This document shows positions 8,987 to 17,902 of a DNA stretch of 21,442 bases, in pieces. The notes below the pieces were generated by a model. It worked only from the letters and a program-made list of their open reading frames with translations, had not been told where the DNA came from and did no database searches. Position numbers and translations under genes: made by a program. Position 1 is the first letter of the stretch. Each line of letters opens with the position of its first letter. Source of the stretch: a virus. The stretch lies in the IMG/VR virus record IMGVR_UViG_3300006754_000229, positions 1 to 21,442 of that record; one strand, 5' to 3'.

Positions 8987-11900
8987 TTAATTAAATTTTA
9001 AATTAAAGTTAGTATTACCCTCATTTGTTGTAGTATGTACTCTTCTTATTATTTCTTCATAACTAGTGTCTGTCACTTTGTCATAATATAATTTTCTCTC
9101 TTTTTCTATTTTAACTTCAGTGATACTCGTAGAATCTCCAGCAATAGAAAGACCTTCAACAACGTTAGTTTGTCCCTCAGGAGCAAATCTTTGGGTAACT
9201 TGTTGTTGAGCTGTAACCATTTGTCCTAAGAAATAATTTTCATTTAATGAAATAGCGTCACTAAAAGCAACAATACAGTCTTTTAACCAATCTGGGTCAA
9301 CAGAAGTAATTTTTAATGCATCACGAATTCCTGTCCATAAAGAATTACTATTATTTTTATAAGGGTTATAATTTTCTTTAAAATATTGTAAATTACCGGT
9401 CATTGTAGAGTCTACAATGGATTTTTCCATGGCTATATGTGAAAAAACAAATACGTCCGATTTATCTGCTGTAAGTTTGGTGCTTTGAGTTGGGGCTATT
9501 TCTATCCCTATAGTTGATGGATTGGTTGTCCAGGCGGTGGTATCTGGGTTTGTGAATCTACCGGATTTAGTTAAATTGAACATCTCACTTATACTACTAT
9601 TGGCGTGTACACATAAAGCTCCTTGTGAATAACAACCTACACTAGTCTCTCCATTATAAACTTCAGAATAATAAGTGGTAACATTTGTAGTGTATTCATA
9701 ATCTGTACCCATTTCTATTAAAGTGTCTGTTGACGTGGTTGGTGACGTTGAGTGCACTGTTGTGGTTTCTCCCGACAAACTAAATACGGTGGTTTTTCCA
9801 TTAGTGATATAACCATCACACCCTCTTCCTAATGCATTTATTTTATTAACATTACTTATGTAGGCTAAAGACTTATTTTTAAGTTCTGATTGTGCAGCTT
9901 GTAATACACCCCCAATTTCTCTTGCTATCTCTTCCGCTTTATCTTTTAAGAAATTTCTTAACCTTCTTTTATTTTTATTAGATGGGTTAACTGTAGCATG
10001 TTGTTGTTGTATATAAGTTAAATCGTCATCTATATCTTCTACGAAACTATCAAAAAAGTCATTAAAATTATTTTGCCAATTTATGGGTACTCCGACTAGT
10101 TTACCATTTACAGTGTTATATGCACCCACTGACGTACCTATATAATATTCCCCATCAACCCATTCCTTTTCATTTGTTAATACCTGTAGCCAACCATTAT
10201 TATAGTTCTTCATAATATTGTCTACTTGGTTGGTTGTTGATGTCATATAATCAAATGCAGCTGTGTTAAAGTCACCATAAACCGACTTATAAGTTATAAA
10301 CCCTGATTCTCCACTTGTTGTTATGGTTGGATTTTGTCTATCTCCGATAGTTAATCCGTCTTGTTCTGAACTATCTAACGCGTCTTCTAATGCCGCTTCA
10401 TCTTCTTGATTGCCCGCACCACTTCCTTGTGTCTGTCCTATTAAGTCTTGATTTGCCGCTAACCACGCTTGTTCGTCCACATCATCATCAGTTACAGTTA
10501 AAACTGCCCTATCATCAAACATTTCAGTATTTGCATAATAATTAAATGAAAGAGCGTTTTGTAATCTATTAACGGGTTCTTTTAATCCTTGTCCACCAAT
10601 ATAATTAAAGGTAATATTAACAGAAGCTATCATAGGTTGTACACCAATCCCTTCTGGATTTAAATCAAACAAATTATCATCATAACTAATACTCAATTGT
10701 TGTATGGCAATCTTAGTATTATAGAAATCCCCAATTCTTAACACACATATAGGTGGAGCTCCAAATGCAGTGTTTCTTGCAGCGTCTTCTGTTGATAGGA
10801 TTCCGTCGGCTGTTTTAGTTGGAATTGTTGCTCCTGGTCTTACACATTGATTTAAAAATGTTAGTCTACTGTTTAATCCTTCAGGTGTTATAGAATGAAA
10901 TGCTGGATGGAAAAATTTAAATTTTTGTTTAAGGGTATCATAAATAAATTCATTTTCTTCTTGTATTAAATCAAAATAATCACATTCGGTAACCATTTTC
11001 ATTAATACTTTATTAGCTATCTCTCTTCTAGTATTATTTTGTCTTTTTTCTTTTTCCTTAATTTCAGGTGGTGTTGGTCTTTCTATTCTTCTTGGTGGTT
11101 TAGGTGGTTCTGGTGGTGTAGGGTCTTTTAGTACCTCAACACCAGTAATTCTTACCGCTCTACAGTCTGCTGCACCAGCCGTATAAACAGCGTTAGCACC
11201 ACTTTCATCCGATGAACATAAATTCTCCCCTAATGCGGTCGGTCCTGGAAATTGGAGTCTTCCATTCTCCATATATGTTTTAAAAGCTGCACCACCATCT
11301 AAAATATATTCTTTGAACATTTTCTCAACAGAGTCTAGTCTTCTTTTAGATAAATTAAGATTATAACTTTGACTGGCAATAGAACTTGCAGACCCCTCCA
11401 TATTTAATATTACTGTATAAAGACCGGTATCTAAAACTTCTTTAAGAGCTTTAGCGAAAGCGGGCCATCTAGTCAACCATTCATTTTTTGCCCCACTACC
11501 ATCCTCAAAGAAATTCTGTAAAGCTGCTTTAGCTTCTTCATTAGGTGCTCTATTAAGGTGTTGGGTAACAGAATTAGTAGAAGATAGATATCCCCCAAAC
11601 TTTGACATACTACCCGCCGCACATTCAGTATAACTCACACTAGATGTGGTTTGTGTGGTGTTTGGATTTGGGTAGTCGTTATCGAAAAAGAAAGCTAGTG
11701 GTGGTTGGATGTAACTTTGTAAATCGGGTATGTTGTCCGTAGGTACTGTTTTTCCAGGTTCACCATCTGTTGTTTCAACCAATATTTCTTGTATTGTTTC
11801 ACTGTCCATACCAGGAGTATTTAACATTTCTTGGTATTGTGTTAATTCATTAACTGAAAATTGTTGCCATTTTCTAGCTAAATCAAAAATGTCGTATTTT

Positions 11901-14056
11901 TTACATCCCGCAAAAAATGAGTCTAAAATTTCATCTGTCTCTTTTGGTCCTAATTTTTGTAATTCTTTTCTTACTAGTAGATTTAAAATACTAGGATGGT
12001 CAACAACTATTTTAAATTTTAATGTACCACTTCTGTCTGTATGGTTATAAGTATATATGGGTTCTGGTCTACCTATAAATTGATTGCCTGTCCAGTTTGG
12101 TTGGCTGGCTTCATCAACGGATAAGTCATAAGGAGGAAACCACATAATTCTTCCTCCATTTGGTCCTCTTTCACAAGCAGGTAAATCATTATATGTGAGT
12201 CCTTTTTGAGTACTCGTTCTCCAAGCTAAATTCTCAATTGAGAACATATATTTCTTAACTTTAGAGTCTACGATATTGGTGGACCCTTTACCCGATTCAT
12301 CTGTTCTCCAAGGTGCTACATTTAAATTATAAGGACTATCTAATACTGAATAGGTTTCAAACCTATGATTCATTTCATTTTTAACTAGTTTACTATAATT
12401 GTAATATGGAACATCTTTGGTCCATATTCTACAATATTCTCTAGGTTGTTCTACACCTTTGCCTGAAGTTGGGTCTGAGTTAATAAACCTTCTAACTCTA
12501 GAACCTTTTGTTAGTTCTTTATACCCATCATTAAAAACTTTACTAACTTGATTCATAGCGTGTGAAACAGATTTTAACCGGGCACCACCTTTAGGAATAG
12601 AATCTATAATTTGTTGAGTTGCGTCCATAATAGAGTCGTCTCTAAATTTATAGTTGGTGGACCTTGTATTATCGTAACCACCTGGAGTATCATAGGTTGC
12701 CGTATCATCGGTAGACCCTTCGAATCCTTGAGTTGTCCCGGGCACTTGTGGTCCTGGTGGTTTTTCGCCAAAACCTAAAAATTGACCCACTTGTTGTAAA
12801 AAACCTCCTGATGGGGTGTTCTCTGTATACCATGTAAATCCTCCAGGAACATTTCCTTGATTGGCATAGGCAATACCTTTCATCCCAAAATCATATTCGT
12901 TAGAATCAAATTCTTTTGCTACCGCGTCTGGACCGTATATTGGTACGTAATTTTTACCAGCATACGTGTTGTCCGGTGGACTTGTCATATCTTGTATACG
13001 ATTTCTTGGGCCACCGACATATTCAGGCATATTAGGTGGTTGATTTCCAAAACCTAGTATTCCTCCACCAACAAAATCTATAACTTCACCTATCGCTGCT
13101 CCTACCGCTGTCTGTGCTTGTGCACCTTCACCATAGTTAGGTCCATATTTGTTATATCGGATATGTTTAAATAATGATGATTTAGTTCCTCCCGCTGTAT
13201 ATTCTAAAAATCTTTGAGATGGGGATTGTCTTCTCCTTGGTATACCTACTAAACTCCCTAATATTCCAGTTATATCTGATACTATTTTACCGGCCGTTGA
13301 TAATCCACGAGCAGGTTCTAACTCAAAATAATCTCCTGGTATATAAGAAAAGGGAACATACACGCCCGTTAATCTGGATACAAAATCTAAACCTTTACCA
13401 ACAAGTCCTTTGGGAACTGTGATATGATTGTCTCTTTCAATTAGTGATTCTCTGCCTGTAACAATGTCTAATGCATTGTATGGGTCTTTCATAGCGTCTA
13501 CAAAATTCAATCTCCCAACTGTTTGTTGGTAGAGTTCAAACGCTATCCTGTTTTCAAATTCTTTTCTTAGTTGTTGTGCACCATATTGTTGTAATAAACT
13601 ATCATCTAATAAATTGCCTGATAATAAACCTTCTGAACTTACACTTGTCAATATCTGTAAAGGAGAATAATATTGTCCTACAGTCATAAATGGATTTGCC
13701 CCAAATAATCCTGCTCCTGTTTCCGGTGCTTCAAAGTTAGGGTATAATCCAAAATTTACTTTGCCTAAACTTTGTGAGGATGTATATATCTGAGTCCAGG
13801 TATCGTACCCACCTGGTGGACCGTATGCGTTAGCCAAATAAGATTTATCAATAAAAAATTCACCAGCTAAATCCACATCTGGCTGTTCTACAACATTTAA
13901 TTCTCTAGTGTCTTCTATAGAATAACTTCCAGGGGTATAATTACCATAAGGTCCTAATGCATCTCGAATTGGTAGATTTTTCGTAAGCATTAACTTTCTT
14001 AAGTAATCAGTTCCTTGAAAACTTAAAGAATTTAAATTATTTGTATTTTGTGGCAT
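8987..14056 (-). CDS. Large baseplate/virion structural protein with a split OmpA-like domain
   Basis: A 1689-residue protein. Residues 1-480 are Gly/Pro/Tyr-rich with no recognised fold. Residues about 605-700 hold a conserved tail module (GGRIMWFPPYDLS, FIGRPEPIYTYNHTDRSG, KIVVDHPSILN). Residues about 784-977 look like an OmpA C-terminal (peptidoglycan-binding) domain with insertions: opening strand LAFFFDNDYPNP, core MEGSASSIASQSYNLNLSKR, closing strand CRAVRITGVEVL. A Pro-rich linker follows (PTPPEPPKPPRR, about 979-990), then a second tail module (about 1049-1184: FHPAFHSITPEGLNSRLTFL, VLRIGDFYNTK, LNPEGIGVQP, LQNALSFNYYANTE). The remaining 500 residues, Thr/Ser/Asn-rich, are unassigned. 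Its place between tape measure and gp53-like genes says baseplate. The OmpA-like part may hold the baseplate to peptidoglycan during entry, although the usual Asp is replaced (S891). It is not a T4 protein I can name. Confidence 0.75.
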   Translation of the reverse strand: MPQNTNNLNSLSFQGTDYLRKLMLTKNLPIRDALGPYGNYTPGSYSIEDTRELNVVEQPDVDLAGEFFIDKSYLANAYGPPGGYDTWTQIYTSSQSLGKVNFGLYPNFEAPETGAGLFGANPFMTVGQYYSPLQILTSVSSEGLLSGNLLDDSLLQQYGAQQLRKEFENRIAFELYQQTVGRLNFVDAMKDPYNALDIVTGRESLIERDNHITVPKGLVGKGLDFVSRLTGVYVPFSYIPGDYFELEPARGLSTAGKIVSDITGILGSLVGIPRRRQSPSQRFLEYTAGGTKSSLFKHIRYNKYGPNYGEGAQAQTAVGAAIGEVIDFVGGGILGFGNQPPNMPEYVGGPRNRIQDMTSPPDNTYAGKNYVPIYGPDAVAKEFDSNEYDFGMKGIAYANQGNVPGGFTWYTENTPSGGFLQQVGQFLGFGEKPPGPQVPGTTQGFEGSTDDTATYDTPGGYDNTRSTNYKFRDDSIMDATQQIIDSIPKGGARLKSVSHAMNQVSKVFNDGYKELTKGSRVRRFINSDPTSGKGVEQPREYCRIWTKDVPYYNYSKLVKNEMNHRFETYSVLDSPYNLNVAPWRTDESGKGSTNIVDSKVKKYMFSIENLAWRTSTQKGLTYNDLPACERGPNGGRIMWFPPYDLSVDEASQPNWTGNQFIGRPEPIYTYNHTDRSGTLKFKIVVDHPSILNLLVRKELQKLGPKETDEILDSFFAGCKKYDIFDLARKWQQFSVNELTQYQEMLNTPGMDSETIQEILVETTDGEPGKTVPTDNIPDLQSYIQPPLAFFFDNDYPNPNTTQTTSSVSYTECAAGSMSKFGGYLSSTNSVTQHLNRAPNEEAKAALQNFFEDGSGAKNEWLTRWPAFAKALKEVLDTGLYTVILNMEGSASSIASQSYNLNLSKRRLDSVEKMFKEYILDGGAAFKTYMENGRLQFPGPTALGENLCSSDESGANAVYTAGAADCRAVRITGVEVLKDPTPPEPPKPPRRIERPTPPEIKEKEKRQNNTRREIANKVLMKMVTECDYFDLIQEENEFIYDTLKQKFKFFHPAFHSITPEGLNSRLTFLNQCVRPGATIPTKTADGILSTEDAARNTAFGAPPICVLRIGDFYNTKIAIQQLSISYDDNLFDLNPEGIGVQPMIASVNITFNYIGGQGLKEPVNRLQNALSFNYYANTEMFDDRAVLTVTDDDVDEQAWLAANQDLIGQTQGSGAGNQEDEAALEDALDSSEQDGLTIGDRQNPTITTSGESGFITYKSVYGDFNTAAFDYMTSTTNQVDNIMKNYNNGWLQVLTNEKEWVDGEYYIGTSVGAYNTVNGKLVGVPINWQNNFNDFFDSFVEDIDDDLTYIQQQHATVNPSNKNKRRLRNFLKDKAEEIAREIGGVLQAAQSELKNKSLAYISNVNKINALGRGCDGYITNGKTTVFSLSGETTTVHSTSPTTSTDTLIEMGTDYEYTTNVTTYYSEVYNGETSVGCYSQGALCVHANSSISEMFNLTKSGRFTNPDTTAWTTNPSTIGIEIAPTQSTKLTADKSDVFVFSHIAMEKSIVDSTMTGNLQYFKENYNPYKNNSNSLWTGIRDALKITSVDPDWLKDCIVAFSDAISLNENYFLGQMVTAQQQVTQRFAPEGQTNVVEGLSIAGDSTSITEVKIEKERKLYYDKVTDTSYEEIIRRVHTTTNEGNTNFNLKFN

Positions 14057-14091
14057 TTATATCTTTTTTAATAATTATCTAACTACTCTTT

Positions 14092-16152
14092 TTAGTTTAA
14101 ATCGTATCCTTTACCTAACTCAACATAATCAGGTTTACCTGTCATTGACACTTGTTGGAATCTGGACTTTAGTATTTGGATGTATTGGTCATTACTTAAT
14201 ATCTTCATAGGGTCAAGATTTCCTAAATTTTTACCATCTAGAACAATATTAATGGTTCCACTTGTCTCTTGTTTAACACTAAGTGAGTCCATTCCTCCTA
14301 CATTATTTGTTGTATTATATGATGATTCAAATACATCTCCTGCCGTTACTGTTTTAGCTAAATCACCCGCTCCTAGGTTGGTGCTTCCTATCTTAGTCAT
14401 GTCTATAGCAAAAATAGTGTCGTTGGCTGATGTGTGTGCCATTCCTTGACTGGAAAGTATATGTGCTGGTCCCTCAGTACCGTAGTCCTCTACATTTACA
14501 TGCCCTGCAAAAGTTGAGAGTCCGGTATTAAAATACTCTAACCCTGCAGTTACCATATTTTCAAAGGTACTCTGAGGTCCGAATGCCCCGGAAATATCAA
14601 CCCCCATACCCTTTAAGGTGGCATTTTGTTCTTCAGTACCAAATATCATTCCTTCTAACCCGCCAGAAAGATTAGTGGCTAAAGCGTCAGTTATTCCTTG
14701 TATTATACTCGTATTTACCTGTGCAAAACCACCAGATAATGTTTTGTTTATGTCCGCGAAGGGTAAATTCTTTATTAAAGATGCCTCTAGTGCTTTACCT
14801 GGTGTTTCAATTGTTCGAGCTATAACTTCCAGAGCATTTAATTGTTCAATCATCAACTGTCTTTCGTCCATCCCTTCAAACTTCGCGTCTTCCATTTTCT
14901 GGTCGTCCAGTTGTTTTCTTAACTCTGATAGGTGTTCTCCCGAAAGATTTTGTAAATCAATCATCTCTCCTCCTACTTGTATTTCAAATTGGCCTCCTTC
15001 ACCCATAGTGGCCATCCCTTCTATAAATCCTTGTAGTTCTTCAGCGTCATCAGCTTTTAAAAGGTCTAAACTAAATTGTCCCTGCATCATATCGAACTTG
15101 TGTTGTTGTTCCATCATTCTCACAAATTCCTCTCTAGTCATATCTAATTCAGATGCTAACGCACCAATTTGCCTTATAGAGGTTGGAGGTATTTCTATTC
15201 TACCAGTTTCTTCATTAAATATTGCTAAGTCTCTACCTGCTCCAATTAATGTATCTTGTAACCCTTCTAGGTCATTAGTAGCCATATACATTAATTTAAA
15301 TGGGTCTGCTAAATCTCCAGCGGCTCCCCCTAACACTTGTAAATTAGCTGCTAACTCAATAGCACCTTCTGGACTCATTACTTTTTCTGCAAGACCAACT
15401 ACTTTACCCATATCAAGACCTAATTTTTGAGCTTGTGCGGCCATTCGGGCAAATCCTTTAACACCATCTGCAAAATTGTAACTATTAAGGGTATCCATTC
15501 GACCAGCTATATCACCCATAAATTTGTCTACGTTGATACCTTGCATTCTGGCTACTTCTGCCATTTCCATGGTTTTATCTACCGCGTCACCCATTGATAA
15601 CCCCATTTGTTCGAATCCTTGAACTACCTCCGCAGATTCTTGAGCAGTCATGTTCAAAGAAACTGACATTAGAGTTAGTCTTTCTAAATCTTCACTACTA
15701 ATAGATAAATTTCTACCTATTTCATCACTTATTTCTGCAAGTGTTTCAAAAGTTCTAGTTTGGTCTATACCGAATTTGTGGAGTTGTACTGCAGCGTCGA
15801 GTACCGTGGCAGATGTTTGTTCTTGTAATTTACCAGTTTGTCCTAGGTTGGTAACTACTTGTTTCCTTAAGGTTACTTCTTTTTCTATAAGAGAGTTAAC
15901 TTGTCCCGCTGCAGCCGCGTTTGCTTCCTCACTCTTACCTATTTGAGTAATCAAACTTAGACTAGCCATTTGTTCTTTAACCGTTGCGCTTATTAAGCCT
16001 AAATAATTTTTCTGTCCTTTTACATCGGTTTTATTGGTGAGAATATCGGAACCCCAACTACCTGACTCAATGATGTTACGTTGAGCTTCACTAAATTTAG
16101 TTCTATACTCTCTTTCACTTAAGTTCATCTTCTCCCAAGGTTTATTTGCCAT
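14092..16152 (-). CDS. Tail tape measure protein
   Basis: A 686-residue, mostly helical protein. Residues about 40-330 are rich in Ala/Leu/Met/Gln/Glu heptads with the repeating style of tape measure proteins (TLAEISDEIGRNLSISSEDL, SVSLNMTAQESAEVVQGFEQ, GFARMAAQAQKLGLDMGKVV, AANLQVLGGAAGDLADPFKL). The middle (about 330-450) has a long charged coiled-coil-like stretch, and the C-terminal 200 residues are more Gly/Thr-rich. It lies directly after the chaperone-like pair and before the baseplate genes, which is the classical place. The family fixes tail length by stretching from hub to tail end and may help DNA pass the inner membrane. By the common rule of about 0.15 nm per residue it would suit a tail near 100 nm (inference). 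No strong membrane segment stands out. The ATG is preceded by a TATTTATA element. Confidence 0.82.
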   Translation of the reverse strand: MANKPWEKMNLSEREYRTKFSEAQRNIIESGSWGSDILTNKTDVKGQKNYLGLISATVKEQMASLSLITQIGKSEEANAAAAGQVNSLIEKEVTLRKQVVTNLGQTGKLQEQTSATVLDAAVQLHKFGIDQTRTFETLAEISDEIGRNLSISSEDLERLTLMSVSLNMTAQESAEVVQGFEQMGLSMGDAVDKTMEMAEVARMQGINVDKFMGDIAGRMDTLNSYNFADGVKGFARMAAQAQKLGLDMGKVVGLAEKVMSPEGAIELAANLQVLGGAAGDLADPFKLMYMATNDLEGLQDTLIGAGRDLAIFNEETGRIEIPPTSIRQIGALASELDMTREEFVRMMEQQHKFDMMQGQFSLDLLKADDAEELQGFIEGMATMGEGGQFEIQVGGEMIDLQNLSGEHLSELRKQLDDQKMEDAKFEGMDERQLMIEQLNALEVIARTIETPGKALEASLIKNLPFADINKTLSGGFAQVNTSIIQGITDALATNLSGGLEGMIFGTEEQNATLKGMGVDISGAFGPQSTFENMVTAGLEYFNTGLSTFAGHVNVEDYGTEGPAHILSSQGMAHTSANDTIFAIDMTKIGSTNLGAGDLAKTVTAGDVFESSYNTTNNVGGMDSLSVKQETSGTINIVLDGKNLGNLDPMKILSNDQYIQILKSRFQQVSMTGKPDYVELGKGYDLN

Positions 16153-16167
16153 AGTATTCTTTTATAC

Positions 16168-16175
16168 TATAAATA
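16168..16175 (-). promoter_or_regulatory. TATTTATA element upstream of the tape measure gene
   Basis: The minus strand reads CTATTTATAGTATA; the octamer ends 15 bases before the tape measure ATG (16152). It is in the only gap (40 bases) between the chaperone-like pair and the tape measure. Read on the plus strand it is TATAAATA, the T4 late-promoter core, but in the wrong direction for the gene. Confidence 0.4.
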
Positions 16176-16192
16176 GATGGGGATTAAATTTC

Positions 16193-16366
16193 CTAGCGTA
16201 TTCTGTTTTGTGATTTGTTACGTGCTTCTTCTCGAGCTTCATTCTTTTTCTCAAACTCATTTATTAATTTTCCAAGATAATATCTTCTCTCAAAAATCGG
16301 CATGTTATATATGGATTGGTGGGTAAAATTAGCGTATTTAACCAAATAATAAATTTCATCAAGCAT
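16193..16366 (-). CDS. Small tail-assembly protein (gp51/chaperone-like), possibly made partly by +1 frameshift
   Basis: The ATG at 16364-16366 gives 57 residues: MLDEIYYLVKYANF, then IYNMPIFERRYYLGKLINEF and a charged KKNEAREEARNKSQ tail. The open frame continues upstream without stop to a TTG at 16411, overlapping the end of the gp26-like gene in the +1 frame. Small helical proteins of this look lie between tube and tape measure in many contractile-tail phages; in T4, gene 51 follows gene 26. T4 gp51 is much longer, so equivalence is uncertain. I chose the ATG because it starts seven bases after the upstream stop. The overlapping frame holds a run of six T then C (near 16393-16399) where a ribosome could slip +1 and join the two proteins, as in G/GT-type chaperones. 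It likely helps tail tube or hub assembly and would be absent from the finished virion. Confidence 0.65.
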   Translation of the reverse strand: MLDEIYYLVKYANFTHQSIYNMPIFERRYYLGKLINEFEKKNEAREEARNKSQNRIR

Positions 16367-16373
16367 AGCTTGC

Positions 16374-17138
16374 CTATACTCCGAAGAAAGGACGAAAAAA
16401 CTCTGCACCAAATGCCACTCTGGAAGTGACCTTTTCTCCTGACGGTGCTGTTGTTGAAATTGTTAAGTCTAACCCTGGTTGATTGTTAGTTATATATTTT
16501 CTCAGAGACTGGGAGTCTTTGATAGGCATGGATTGAATCCATACTGCTAACTTCTGAGGGTCACGTTCATTATCAATTTCTTTTATTAATAACTCTAATC
16601 TTTTAGTGACGGATGGGATTATTTGTTGTCCTTTATATGATTCATCTAACGTATCTAATACTTTTTCCTCTGCTGCTCCTAAAAACTTAAATTTAGCTCT
16701 TTTTTTGGAGACGGGGAAAATAAATTCAAATTCTCCCTCACTATCTGGTTTTAAATCAAACTCTTTTAATCTAACAGCACTTAAATCTACTATGTGTTCA
16801 AATGGTTTTTTAGTTTTGGGGTCTATTAATTTTAAATTATATTCACTACCGTAAGCTGTATTTCTTAAAAATATTAAGATAGCTTCCTTGTCACAATCTA
16901 ATAGTTCTTCAATTTTAATATCTGAATTAACTATTTTTCTTCTTAACAACTCATCAATTAAATTTCCTGATTGGACTATATTTTGGGATGTTAAAACGTT
17001 TTCGTCAGATGCAGTTAAATAAGTTACTTTAACTGATTTAGTATTGTTTTTATAGAATATACCGTTAGATGGTAATGTCACGATGTCATAAGGTACATTT
17101 ACCTCATGTTGTGGTTGATATGATTGTGTTGGGTCCAT
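16374..17138 (-). CDS. T4 gp26-like baseplate hub assembly / tail chaperone-like protein
   Basis: A 254-residue protein. The N-terminus has VPYDIVTLPSNGIFY (about 15-29), the LPS-x-G-x-(F/Y)-Y signature I associate with the T4 gp26 baseplate family, followed by a beta-rich region with YLTASDENVLTSQN and a helical segment LIDELLRRKI. Later come LLDCDKEAILIFLR, a FEFIFPVSKKRAKFKF strand pair and a C-terminal GAEFFRPFFGV. In T4, gp26 acts in hub assembly. Here it sits between tail tube and tape measure, where the main tail assembly chaperone is usually encoded, and its 3' end overlaps a small ORF in another frame. Both observations suggest a chaperone role. It starts a new transcription unit: a terminator (17221-17254) and a TATTTATA element (17187-17194) lie upstream. 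There is no membrane segment. The family call is from memory of the motif. Confidence 0.62.
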   Translation of the reverse strand: MDPTQSYQPQHEVNVPYDIVTLPSNGIFYKNNTKSVKVTYLTASDENVLTSQNIVQSGNLIDELLRRKIVNSDIKIEELLDCDKEAILIFLRNTAYGSEYNLKLIDPKTKKPFEHIVDLSAVRLKEFDLKPDSEGEFEFIFPVSKKRAKFKFLGAAEEKVLDTLDESYKGQQIIPSVTKRLELLIKEIDNERDPQKLAVWIQSMPIKDSQSLRKYITNNQPGLDLTISTTAPSGEKVTSRVAFGAEFFRPFFGV

Positions 17139-17186
17139 AGATTTTTATTTACATAAAAAATTAACTTACTTATAGTTAAAGTAAAC

Positions 17187-17194
17187 TATAAATA
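17187..17194 (-). promoter_or_regulatory. TATTTATA element upstream of the gp26-like gene
   Basis: The minus strand reads GTTATTTATAGTTTACT, 48 bases before the ATG at 17138 and downstream of the tail tube terminator. It would restart transcription for the chaperone, tape measure and baseplate block. Its distance to the start is longer than for the other copies, so it is the weakest of the set. Confidence 0.33.
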
Positions 17195-17220
17195 ACTATC
17201 CTATTTTATAAAAGTATTTA

Positions 17221-17254
17221 AAATAAAAAATCCATACCGAAAGATATGGATTTT
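17221..17254 (-). terminator. Rho-independent terminator after the tail tube gene
   Basis: Perfect 10-bp stem (17227-17236 with 17245-17254, AAAATCCATA/TATGGATTTT) and an 8-base loop. On the minus strand it continues into TTTTTTATTT. It begins 21 bases past the tube stop codon, making the tube gene the end of its transcript. Confidence 0.82.
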
Positions 17255-17275
17255 ATAATAAAAGGTAATATTAAA

Positions 17276-17764
17276 TTAATAAACTAATATACATCTGTCT
17301 GGTCTTAATGTAGCTGTTATATTTGCTAGTCCTTCATCACTATAACCTAAATCGTTAAAGTTAACATCTGTTAAGAAAGTTCCTTGTAAAATCCATTTCT
17401 CTACAACAACACCAGTAGGGTCTAACATTTCTAAATCAATATCTTTTTTGTAACCCGCAGCGTAACCCATTCTACCTGTTACTGATTCAGCGTGTAATCT
17501 AGTCCATTCCATCAATGCTTGTGCAGCAGATGGACCGATAGGGTCTCTAAATGTTACATTTATTGTATTCCACACAAATCTACCTGCAACATATGTAGAT
17601 GTATTTAAAAAAGGAATTTCTACAGAACCTATACTAATATTAGGTCTAGATGTACTTTCCACATACCACTCATTAATACCTAAAGAAGAAGGAAATCTTA
17701 AAATAAACCTATTCTTTTTCTTTGGTTCATACGGTATGGGCATTTTCATTAATAAATCAGCCAT
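17276..17764 (-). CDS. Tail tube protein (T4 gp19-like)
   Basis: A 162-residue protein with the usual length and pattern of contractile-tail tube subunits, which stack as hexamers to make the DNA channel: FILRFPSSLGINEWYVES (about 21-38), SIGSVEIPFLNTSTYVAGRF (45-64), the NVTFRDPIGPSAAQALMEW stretch (69-87), then RMGYAAGYKKDIDLEMLDPTG (97-117), WILQGTFLTDVNF (123-135) and a closing ITATLRPDRCILVY. The first part forms the tube sandwich and the later part the inter-ring contacts in this family. A terminator follows it and a 138-base leader precedes it, so it can be expressed apart from its neighbours, as suits a subunit needed in many copies. A sheath gene, often next to the tube gene, is not in this window. 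Siphovirus-type tubes share this fold, but the gp26/gp53-like neighbours favour a contractile tail. Confidence 0.82.
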   Translation of the reverse strand: MADLLMKMPIPYEPKKKNRFILRFPSSLGINEWYVESTSRPNISIGSVEIPFLNTSTYVAGRFVWNTINVTFRDPIGPSAAQALMEWTRLHAESVTGRMGYAAGYKKDIDLEMLDPTGVVVEKWILQGTFLTDVNFNDLGYSDEGLANITATLRPDRCILVY

Positions 17765-17902
17765 GTCTATTCTTTTGTTTTATGTTTTTATTTACTAATA
17801 AATATACGGTTTGTTAAAAATAGTTAGATTTTAACTCTTTACTTACCAAAATATATATTCTAGTGTTATATGCATAATAAATATATGCTTTATAGAGAAT
17901 AA
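17765..17902. promoter_or_regulatory. Tail tube leader, AT-rich, no ORF
   Basis: A 138-base AT-rich gap between the HAD gene stop and the tube ATG. On the minus strand it holds two near matches to the TATTTATA element (TATTTATT at 17797-17804 and near 17875-17882) and a short TATGCATA palindrome (17869-17876). I see no Shine-Dalgarno and no hairpin with a T-run. It probably holds the tube promoter. Confidence 0.35.

Noticed and set aside
14618-15430. Long plus-strand ORF (270 codons) antisense to the tape measure gene
   Set aside because: Its translation is Ser/Pro/Cys-rich without domain signs, and it mirrors the helical tape measure frame, which has clear family features. It is a shadow ORF.
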